Notes under the pieces: generated by a model
What the model saw: only the letters and a program-made list of their open reading frames with translations
What the model was told of the DNA's origin: nothing
Databases searched by the model: none
In this document: piece by piece, positions 36,477 through 44,494 of the stretch
Numbering within the stretch: the first letter of the stretch is position 1
How the letters are laid out: the number at the start of each line of letters is the position of its first letter
Program-made: the position numbers and the translations under genes
DNA from: Thermoanaerobacter thermocopriae JCM 7501
GTDB lineage: Bacteria > Bacillota > Thermoanaerobacteria > Thermoanaerobacterales > Thermoanaerobacteraceae
Assembly (NCBI RefSeq): GCF_001310975.1
Contig: NZ_BAZY01000017.1
Location: 1-46,329 of the forward strand
Reading direction: 5' to 3'
DNA: 46,329 bases

Positions 36477-37334
36477 ATGTCTTATGTAAACTTTGTAAAG
36501 AAATACAAACTTGAAATTGCCATGATTTTACCATTACTATTGTATATTCTTGGATTTACAGTATACCCTATTATTCAAACTATTACTTTAAGTTTTCAAG
36601 ACCAGTATACTAAAGCATTCACATTGGCAAATTACAAAGAGATTATAGGGAAAACAGAATTTAAACAGGCTTTTTTCAATACCATAGCTCTTACGTTTAT
36701 AAGCTTAACTTTGGAGATGACTGCGGGCCTTGTTATTGCACTTATTTTAAAGAGAAATTTTAGAGGAAAAGGACTTTTGAGGTCTTTGATGTTGGTGCCA
36801 ATGGGAGTACCTACTCTTGTGTCGGGTGTTGCAATGACTTATATTTTCGGATTAAATGGCTATTTTAATGCTTTTTTGCAAAAACTTCGCATTATTGAAC
36901 TTCCTGTGGATTGGGCGAGCGGTGGTTTTAAGACATTACTTATGGTTTCTATAGCTGATATGTGGAAAGTTACACCACTGGTTATACTTTTGCTTTTGGC
37001 AGGTCTTGAAAGTATACCAGACGAAGTTTATGAAGCTTCCAATATCGACGGGGCAACTGTGTGGCAGACTTTTAAATATGTGACATTGCCCCTTTTAAAG
37101 CCTTCTATTACTATGGCTTTAATTTTAAGAGCGATAGATGCTTTTAGAATATTTGAACTTGTACTTGTTCTTGCAGGGCGTGCTACTCCTGTTATTTCTA
37201 CCTTTGCGTATGATGAGTATAACAATTATGCAAATGCCTATACATCTGCGGCAGCATCTACAATACTGCTCCTAATAATAGCAGTATTTATAGTGAGCTA
37301 CTTAAAAATAGGTGGTACTAAGGAGGAACAATGA
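36477..37334 (+). CDS. ABC sugar permease, MalF-type (trehalose module)
   Basis: A 285-residue protein with six membrane spans. The EAA loop is EVYEASNIDGATVWQTFKYV then TLPLLKPS. It starts at ATG 36477 after GAAAGGGG. The C-terminal end overlaps the next gene by ATGA. It resembles trehalose/maltose permeases. It works with the next gene and the binding lipoprotein. Confidence 0.9.
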   Translation: MSYVNFVKKYKLEIAMILPLLLYILGFTVYPIIQTITLSFQDQYTKAFTLANYKEIIGKTEFKQAFFNTIALTFISLTLEMTAGLVIALILKRNFRGKGLLRSLMLVPMGVPTLVSGVAMTYIFGLNGYFNAFLQKLRIIELPVDWASGGFKTLLMVSIADMWKVTPLVILLLLAGLESIPDEVYEASNIDGATVWQTFKYVTLPLLKPSITMALILRAIDAFRIFELVLVLAGRATPVISTFAYDEYNNYANAYTSAAASTILLLIIAVFIVSYLKIGGTKEEQ

Positions 37335-38163
37335 TGAGAAAAGTGGATATTAGTGAAAAGATTTCAAATACAGCGTATATTCCAATAGCTATAATAGCAG
37401 CAATATTGATGATTATACCAGTATATATACTTTTTATAACTTCTTTTGCAATGCCAAGTGATATATTAAAGCCTCATCCAGACTTTTTCATCACTCGCTT
37501 TACGTTGGACCATTGGAAAGATGTATTTCTTTCAGGAAATATATGGCCTCCTTTTAAGAAAAGTTTTGTAGTGGCAACAATGACTACTATCATCGCAATT
37601 ATAATAGCTGCTCCAGCGGCTTATGTTATAGCGAGATTGCCTTGGAAAATAAAATACGCTGTAGTATTATCACTGTTTTTTACAAGGATGTTTCCTGATG
37701 TAGGTATTGCTCTTCCGATAGCGGTTGAGTTTATAAAATTAAATTTAATGGACACTTATTTAGGATTAGTTATGGCGCACCTTATTGTAAATTTACCTTT
37801 TGCAGCGTGGATATTGGTTGGAACTTTTGAGACGATACCAAAGGATTTAGAGGAAGCTGCACTGGTTGATGGAACGAGCAAATTGACGGCATTGATGAGG
37901 ATTATAATGCCAATTGCACTACCTGGTATAGCTGTTACTGCTATATTTGTGTGGCTGAATTCATGGAATGAATTTACTTATGCTCTTTACTTGACTATTT
38001 CAGATAGGACTCTGCCTCTTCAAACTTACTATTATGTTCAAAGAGGAGGAATTTTTGATTCTGCACATATGCGGCAGTACTCACAATCCCTGTAATGCTT
38101 GTGACATTCTTCTTGCAAAAATACATGAAGAGTGGATATCTTGCAGGAGCTGTTAAAGGTTAG
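37334..38163 (+). CDS. ABC sugar permease, MalG-type (trehalose module, rejoined)
   Basis: About 276 residues. ATG 37334 (7 bases after AGGAGG) is preferred over ATG 37331, but both are possible. The EAA loop is DLEEAALVDGTSKLTALMRI then IMPIALPG. The frame stops at 38095; adding one G near 38071 gives HMAAVLTIPVMLVTFFLQKY and the usual C-terminus SGYLAGAVKG, ending at TAG 38161-38163. It partners the previous permease; no ATPase gene follows. Confidence 0.9.
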
Positions 38164-38170
38164 CATATAC

Positions 38171-38191
38171 GTATCCGAGTTTTTCGGATAC
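38171..38191 (+). other. Intercistronic hairpin before the second binding-protein gene
   Basis: A perfect 8-bp stem, GTATCCGA / TCGGATAC, with GTTTT-type loop and AT-rich flanks without a T-run. Confidence 0.7.
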
Positions 38192-38235
38192 TGTATATAT
38201 AAAAAAATTAAATTTTAAGGAGGTTTTATTAAACC

Positions 38236-39479
38236 ATGAAGAAGTTTTACACCAAGTTAATAGCAGTTTTAATCATTATCTCGCTTATAGGTACTGGTAT
38301 TGCAGGTTGTGGTAATAAGACCCAATCAGAAGCAAGGAAAAAAGTTCTAAAAGTTTCAATGGGACTTGGAGAAGCAGAGTGGAAAGTGATGAAAGAAGAT
38401 ATTTTCCCTGCATTTGAACAAAAGTATGGTGTAAAAATTGAGCCTCTTCAAATTGAAGCAGGAGACCTTATTAAAAAATTAGATGCCATGCACAAAGCAA
38501 ATGCGATGGATATAGACATTATAACTCAAGATAACATGCAACTTGCTCCACTTGTGGCAAAAGGGCTTGTGGAAGATTTGTCTCAGTATAGAGACATGAT
38601 ACCAAAGGAAGTGATACCAAGTCTTGTACCAGTAGGAGAGTTTGATGGAAAGCTGTACTTTATGCCATATAGACCAAATGTAGAAATAGCTTTTTACAAT
38701 GTAGATAAATTCAAAGAATACGGTTTAAAACCACCTACGAATTGGGATGAGCTTTTAGAGGTTGCAAAGACTTTTAAAGAAAAAGAGGGAATAGGCAGAG
38801 TGATAATTAAGCAAAATTTAGGGCCTGACAGTACAGTTCACATGTTTGACCTTATAAGGTCTGCTGGTGGTGACCCAACAGTATTGAATGATGAGGGTTC
38901 AATAAAAGCATTTACTTTCTTGAAAGAAATACAGCCATATCTCTCTCCTGACTCAAAGAAAGCTGACTGGAATACACCTGTAGAATATCTTGCAAAAGAT
39001 AGTGTGTATTTGGTTCAAAACTGGCCCTATACTGCAAACGTCCTTGTTCAAGAATATGGCAAAAGAACATTTTGGCATATCACGGTTGGGTAGGTCCTGT
39101 TAAAGAGTCTCACGTTTTGGGAGGAGAAGTTATAGGAATACCAGCTGGTGCACCTAATAAAGAGATGGCTATAAAGTTTATGGAATACCTTATGAGTAAA
39201 GAAGTTCAAGAGAAACTTGTCACTAAATTAGGATGGCCATCCATGAGAAGTGATGCTTATGGAAAGGTTGAAGAATGGCAAAAACCATATTTTGAAGCTA
39301 TAAATGAGGCATTAAAACATGCAGAACCAAGGCCAAACCTTGTATACTGGGCTGATGTAGACAAGGCTATAAATGGAGCACTAAGAGAGATAATCTTTGA
39401 AAATAAACCTATTAAACCTACTCTTGATAAGTATCACAACATGATAGAAGAAGCTAAAAAAGCTGCAGAAAGCAAGTAA
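38236..39479 (+). CDS. ABC transporter sugar-binding lipoprotein (trehalose module, rejoined)
   Basis: About 414 residues. ATG 38236 follows AGGAGG. The signal peptide ends at lipobox GTGIAGCGNK (Cys near 24). Family 1 binding-protein motifs include VKIEPLQIEAGDLIKKLDAM, MDIDIITQDNMQLAPLV, GKLYFMPYRPNVEIAFYNV and PPTNWDELLEVAK. The frame stops at 39093; adding one A in the run at 39061 gives YGKKNILAYHGWVGPVKES and the rest, ending MIEEAKKAAESK. It probably binds trehalose, judged by the next gene only. Confidence 0.9.
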
Positions 39480-39492
39480 ATGTTTAAATTGA

Positions 39493-39525
39493 TTTTGGTC
39501 GGAAACGACTTTGTTTCCGACAAAA
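39493..39525 (+). other. Intercistronic hairpin after the second binding-protein gene
   Basis: GTCGGAAAC / GTTTCCGAC, a perfect 9-bp stem with a six-base loop, extended by TTTT / AAAA with a bulged G. Confidence 0.75.
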
Positions 39526-39556
39526 TTTTGAATTAAACTAAGAGTGGAGGATGGAT

Positions 39557-41898
39557 ATGGCCAACAAAACGAAGAAACCAATTTACCCTTTTGAAGATTG
39601 GGTTATAAGAGAGACGCAGTTTAGCATAGACACTAACTACAGAAATGAAACTATTTTTGCTTTAGCAAATGGATATATTGGAATGAGAGGAACTTTTGAA
39701 GAAGGATATTCAGGGCCTAAAAATACTTCTTTTAATGGGACGTATATCAATGGGTTTTATGAAATACACGATATAACATACCTGAAGGGGGATATGGTTT
39801 TGCAAAAATAGGGCAGACGATGTTAAATGTGGCTGATAGTAAAATAATAAAATTGTATGTAGATGGGGAAGAGTTTGATTTGTTACAAGGGAAAATCCTC
39901 TTTTATGAGAGAGTGCTTGACATGAAGAAGGGGTTTGTAGAAAGAAAAGTAAAATGGGAATCCCCCACAGGAAAAGTTTTAGAGGTAAGAATAAAGAGAA
40001 TTGTATCACTTACTAGGCAACATTTAGCGGCAATTTCTTTTACTGCAGAACCTGTAAATTTTAGCGGAAAAATTAGATTTGTTTCTGCTATTGACGGAAA
40101 TATTTCAAATATAAGTGAGAGTGAAGATATAAGGGTAGGGTCAAATTTAAAAGGAAAGGTTTTAAAGACTATAGACAAAGGTGTAGAGGGTCTAAAAGGG
40201 TGGATTGTTCAAAAAACGCAAAAGAGCAATTTTTCCTATGTTTGTGCAATAGACAATGTATTAGTGGGAGACAGCAAATATGAAGTCTCAAATAGTTTAG
40301 AAGAAGATGGAGTAAAAGTAATCATAGATATAGAGGCTGAAAAAGGCAACTCATACACATTGAATAAATTTATTTCCTATTACACTTCAAAGGATTTTGA
40401 TGAAAATAAGTTAGTTGCTCTTGCTTTAGAAGAAATAGAAAAAGCTAAAAATGACGGCTTTGAAACGATAGAAAAAGAGCAGGAAGAATTTTTGAATTCT
40501 TTTTGGAAAGATGCTGATGTAATCATAGAAGGAGATAAAGCTCTGCAGCAAGGCATACGCTTTAATGAATTTCATCTACTTCAATCAGTCGGAAGAGATG
40601 GAAAGACAAACATTGCAGCAAAAGGGCTGACGGGAGAAGGTTATGAAGGTCATTATTTTTGGGATTCTGATATTTATATAATGCCTTTCTTTCTTTATAC
40701 AAAGCCCGAAATTGCAAAAGCTTTGGTAATGTACAGGTATAATCTTTTGGATGCAGCAAGATCCAGGGCAGAGGAATTAGGTTACAAAGGAGCTTTGTAT
40801 CCTTGGAGAACGATAGATGGACCTGAATGTTCTGCATACTTTCCAGCTGGTACGGCACAGTATCACATAAATGCTGATATAGTTTATGCTTTAAAAAGAT
40901 ATGTGGAGGCTACAAATGATTTGGACTTTCTCTATGACTATGGCTGTGAAATATTATTTGAAACTGCAAGATTTTGGGAAGATTTAGGAGCATATATTCC
41001 TCTTAAGGGCAATAAATTCTGCATAAACTGTGTCACTGGTCCGGATGAGTATACAGCTTTAGTCGACAACAACGCTTATACCAATTATATGGCGAAAATG
41101 AATTTGGAATATGCCTATAATATTGCAAACAAAATGAAAAAAGAAGTGCCTCATAAATATCAAAAAGTCGCTTCCAAGTTAAATCTAAGGGATGAAGAAA
41201 TTGTTGCGTGGAAAAAAGCTGCTGACAATATGTACCTTCCTTATTCAAAAGAACTTGACATTATACCACAGGATGACAGCTTTTTGTATAAAGAGAGAAT
41301 AACAGTGGATGAAATACCACAAGATCAATTTCCACTTTTGTTGCACTGGCATTACCTAAATATTTACAGATATCAAATATGCAAACAGCCTGATGTGTTG
41401 CTTTTGATGTTTTTACAGAGAGAAAAATTTACTAAAGATGAACTTAAAAAGAATTACGATTATTATGAACCTATTACCACTCACGACTCCTCCTTATCGC
41501 CAGCTATATTTAGCATACTAGCCAATGAAATAGGATATACTGACAAAGCTTATAAATACTTTATGATGACTGCAAGAATGGATTTGGACGACTACAATGA
41601 CAATGTTAAGGACGGAATTCATGCTGCTTCTATGGCAGGTACATGGGGCGCAGTTGTGAATGGCTTTGGTGGAATGAGGGTTTATACAAATGAACTGCAT
41701 TTTGAGCCGAGACTACCAAAAGAGTGGAATTTGCTCTCTTTTAATGTGAGATACAAAGGGAGAAAAATAAATGTCAAATTAACAAAAGAAAGTGTTGTGT
41801 TTACACTATTAGAAGGAGAGCCTATAGAGATTTACTACTTTGACAAGAGGTTAGTTCTCCAAAAGGGAGAGAATAAACTAAATGGGTATGGAAAATAA
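39557..41898 (+). CDS. treP: Trehalose phosphorylase, GH65 (rejoined)
   Basis: Splits trehalose with phosphate into beta-glucose 1-phosphate and glucose. About 780 residues from ATG 39557 (7 bases after GTGGAGG; ATG 39551 touches the ribosome site). It begins MANKTKKPIYPFEDWVIRET, which I recall as the T. brockii TreP start. The frame stops at 39809-39811; adding one C near 39781 gives PEGGYGFAKIGQTMLNVAD. The GH65 catalytic Glu is in VTGPDEYTALVDNNAYTNYM; KDGIHAASMAGTWGAV lies in the phosphate region. The last residues (YYFDKRLVLQKGENKLNGYG) differ from those of the duplicated 3' end at 44240-44447. It is the last gene of its module. Confidence 0.92.
41690..41852 (+). repeat. treP 3'-end repeat, copy 1
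   Basis: About 163 bp starting ATGAACTGCATTTTGAGCCG. It is duplicated at 44240-44402 with few substitutions; beyond it the two copies diverge. Confidence 0.88.
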
Positions 41899-41917
41899 TT
41901 CTATACCCATTTAGTTT
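41875..41917 (+). terminator. Terminator of treP
   Basis: AAACTAAATGGGTAT / ATACCCATTTAGTTT, a perfect 15-bp stem overlapping the stop codon. The tail is short. Confidence 0.75.
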
Positions 41918-42018
41918 GGAGGTAAAAATAACCATAAAAATTTAATAAAAATGGGAACAAAATTAATGAAGTTTACGTCTATATTTTTAACAAAAAACAT
42001 ATTAAAGGGGTTGTAGCG

Positions 42019-42696
42019 GTGAGGAAAAAATGGTTGATATTTTTTGGTAGTGTTATTTTAATAGTATCTCTTACCATAGTAGCTTTTGCGGCTAGTACAG
42101 TCAAATTGATTATCAATGGGCGTGAAATTAAGCCAGATGTGCCACCACAGATTATCAATGGAAGGGCAATGGTACCAATTAAGTGTGTAGCTGAGGCGTT
42201 AGGTGCTGAGCTACAGTGGGATGGCAATAATAGGGTTATTAAGTTAATCTCGCTTACAGAAAGGCCTATCCTTTTTGCAAGGATTGCTTTCTCAAGGGAC
42301 TGGCAAAAAACAACAAAACCGATATACCAGGAGTTACCAGAATATCGGGATATCTATACCAAAAATTACTATGTTATAGTTGGTAACAGCGATGGAAGTA
42401 AGATTTTTGATACTTTAGGCATAGATAAACTGGAGTGTGTCTCATCAAAGAATATTGTTCCTGAAGATAGTTTAAGTATTCTTACGGTTTATAGCTCTAT
42501 TATTGGAATTACTGCAAAAGAACAGAATATAATAGTCTACGTCCAACCTCAAGATGCTGGTTATGATTTCGTTGCAGTACCAGTTGCTGATCTTCAAGCA
42601 TATAAAGATAGTAAATATGGCAATAAAATGTTTACCTTCGTTTTTATAGATACTAAAGGCAAAGAACTTACAAGGATTGAAAAAATGTTCCCGTAA
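42019..42696 (+). CDS. Exported protein with Cu-amine-oxidase-N domain
   Basis: A 225-residue exported protein starting at GTG 42019 after AAAGGGG. The signal peptide is RKKWLIFFGSVILIVSLTIV with cleavage near AFA-AS. The N-terminal domain (copper amine oxidase N-like, PF07833 type) is IKLIINGREIKPDVPPQIIN, GRAMVPIKCVAEALGAELQW and RVIKLI, at about 27-80. Such domains are common in surface proteins of thermophilic Firmicutes and help bind the wall or other proteins; they are not oxidases. The remaining 140 residues are unrecognised. It belongs to a cassette between two copies of the treP end. Confidence 0.75.
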   Translation: MRKKWLIFFGSVILIVSLTIVAFAASTVKLIINGREIKPDVPPQIINGRAMVPIKCVAEALGAELQWDGNNRVIKLISLTERPILFARIAFSRDWQKTTKPIYQELPEYRDIYTKNYYVIVGNSDGSKIFDTLGIDKLECVSSKNIVPEDSLSILTVYSSIIGITAKEQNIIVYVQPQDAGYDFVAVPVADLQAYKDSKYGNKMFTFVFIDTKGKELTRIEKMFP

Positions 42697-42707
42697 ATTT
42701 TGCCAAG

Positions 42708-42741
42708 ATACATAGGGAGACTCTTAAGCCTCCCTATGTAT
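42708..42741. terminator. Hairpin between convergent genes
   Basis: ATACATAGGGAG / CTCCCTATGTAT, a perfect 12-bp stem. Neither side has a long T-run, but position suggests a terminator for both genes. Confidence 0.65.
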
Positions 42742-42760
42742 ATGATATTTTCGCTATTAA

Positions 42761-43525
42761 TTAGGGAGTGGAAATAGTAACTGTCCCGCTGCCAGGGAAA
42801 CCAAGGGCTTTTGCAATACCTCCATAAGTCAGATCGATTGTATTAGTAGGAGCTGTATCATTTACTCGTGCTATAACGCTTTTACCATTGTATGATACTT
42901 TAACCCAACAGTTACGTGGTAAATCGGAAAGACCAGATGCAATAGTAAGGTCGCATGTATGGAATATTTCACCATTACTTGTATAAGGATTTAAGAGTTG
43001 TTCTCCTGCACCATAGTACGTAGCAGTTATGTTCTTATTTCCAGAATAACTTTGTGAAGGAACAACGAGTTGCCTTGAAGATTTAACAGGTTCTCCGAGA
43101 CAGTTCAAATCGCTACTCTGAAGTGCACCTCTTATATTTCTTGCCCAATTTAAGGCTAATGCTGCGGATGTTATACCATATGCGATTGCGTCTGCGGTAG
43201 TAACAGTGCAGATAGAGTCTAGATTTGTATCATAGAGATCCTCATATATCGTGTTCGGGTAACTTTTGAAAGTAACTTTACCATCTCCTTGGCGAACATG
43301 GGCGGATGCAACGACATATTCACCAACTACCCATGCTGGAGTGATAAAATCAAGATCTCTTTTAGTATCTGCAAAAATTGCATTGAGACGATTAGCGGTT
43401 ATTTCTGCTCTCTGACCAGGATTATATCCTCCAGCAGATACTTTGAACCTAATTACTCCATAGTTGTTTACGAGGACAATGCCATCTCCGTTTGTATCTA
43501 TATACCATGTTGCTTGATTTGCCAT
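42761..43525 (-). CDS. Double-psi beta-barrel (RlpA-like) protein without signal peptide
   Basis: A 254-residue protein. The C-terminal third is a DPBB/RlpA-like domain: GEIFHTCDLTIASGLSDLPR, CWVKVSYNGKSVIARVNDTA, IDLTYGGIAKALGF and a final GTVTIS. DPBB domains of this sort occur in glycan-cutting or glycan-binding proteins. The N-terminal part (WYIDTNGDGIVLVNNYGVIR ...) is unrecognised; RAEITANRLNAIFADT recalls parts of wall-binding proteins. No signal peptide is present: the start MANQATWYIDTNGD is polar, and ATG 43525 has a proper AAGGGGG ribosome site. It lies just downstream of the sigma-factor gene on the same strand. Confidence 0.65.
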   Translation of the reverse strand: MANQATWYIDTNGDGIVLVNNYGVIRFKVSAGGYNPGQRAEITANRLNAIFADTKRDLDFITPAWVVGEYVVASAHVRQGDGKVTFKSYPNTIYEDLYDTNLDSICTVTTADAIAYGITSAALALNWARNIRGALQSSDLNCLGEPVKSSRQLVVPSQSYSGNKNITATYYGAGEQLLNPYTSNGEIFHTCDLTIASGLSDLPRNCWVKVSYNGKSVIARVNDTAPTNTIDLTYGGIAKALGFPGSGTVTISTP

Positions 43526-43629
43526 CTTGTATTTTCCCCCTTAAATAATTTTTCTTTACTCAAGGCAAGAGTAAGATAAAATAGTTTTGTAATTCTTAAC
43601 CTTGCGTAAGAGGTATCTTGGATGAAGCT

Positions 43630-44061
43630 CTACTTAGGGATGGGCTTGTCCGTGGCAAAATGCTTTTTTAACCTTTTCAATGCTCGTTCTTTTATTTGAT
43701 GTACTGCGGATTGTGAAATTCCTAGGTCTGCAGATACCTCCTTTTCCGTATACCCATCTAGTATCGTTGCTTTAATGACCTTCTGTTGTTTTGGTGTGAG
43801 TAATGAGAGGATTTCTTGTAGAAATATTAAATTCTCTACTTCCATGAAGGTGTCACGTGTGTCAGCTATGTTATCAATCATCTCTGTTTCTTCATCTTCG
43901 TCATCTCCTTTTAATCGAGCGTTGAGAATTAGGAGTTCATGTTTTTGGATTTGCTTATTCTTTTTTACCAGTCTGATAGCTTCATGACATAGACCTGCTA
44001 AAAACCAACCTATTATTTGAGCATCTTCGGAGCTATTATAAGGGAAATAGGGAGCTATAAT
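43630..44061 (-). CDS. Small sigma-70-type factor, start codon unclear
   Basis: About 143 residues. The C-terminal region is a clear sigma region 4: LTPKQQKVIKATILDGYTEK, EVSADLGISQSAVHQIKERA. The upstream region (IIGWFLAGLCHEAIRLVKKN ... RLKGDDEDEETE) is in the same open frame and looks like region 2-type helices. The only ATG in frame (43881) cuts off this part and has no ribosome site. A perfect AAAGGAGG stands 7 bases before ATT (44061-44059), so the real start may be this rare codon, or an ATG lost by a base error. It probably directs the DPBB gene downstream. Confidence 0.6.
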   Translation of the reverse strand: MIAPYFPYNSSEDAQIIGWFLAGLCHEAIRLVKKNKQIQKHELLILNARLKGDDEDEETEMIDNIADTRDTFMEVENLIFLQEILSLLTPKQQKVIKATILDGYTEKEVSADLGISQSAVHQIKERALKRLKKHFATDKPIPK

Positions 44062-44239
44062 TAGTCCACCTCCTTTTAGCTTGTTTTTTTTATCCTCTAC
44101 TATATAAAGAGAAAATAAGAGGGAAATTTAATAACCCCCTATGGAAAAATTTTTTAATTAAATTTTGGATGTCATTTTTTTATTTATTGTATTTGGTTTA
44201 TAATAGCAAACCGCTTTTATTATCCATATTATCAAGTCG

Positions 44240-44447
44240 ATGAACTGCATTTTGAGCCGAGACTACCTAAAGAGTGGAATTTGCTCTCTTTTAATGTGAG
44301 ATACAAAGGGAGAAAAATAAATGTCAAATTAACCAAAGAAAGTGTTGTTTTTACACTATTAGAAGGAGAGCTTATAGAAATCTACTACTTTGACGAAAAA
44401 ATTTTACTTGAAAAAGGAAAAAAGAAAGTAGAAAGTCGCAAAAGTTA
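44240..44447 (+). pseudogene. Duplicated 3' end of treP
   Basis: The reading frame ELHFEPRLPKEWNLLSFNVR, RYKGRKINVKLTKESVVFTL and so on repeats the last 70 residues of treP without the rest of the gene. Substitutions are few over 163 bp, then the ending differs (FDEKILLEKGKKKVESRKS). It may be the original treP end, displaced when the cassette 41.9-44.2 kb entered. Confidence 0.8.
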
Positions 44448-44484
44448 AAGAAGTATGGAGCCAATCGGCACCATACTTCTTTAA
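44445..44484. terminator. Strong bidirectional terminator
   Basis: TTAAAGAAGTATGG / CCATACTTCTTTAA, a perfect 14-bp stem. It follows the treP fragment on one strand and the protease gene on the other. Confidence 0.82.
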
Positions 44485-44494
44485 TTAAATTATT

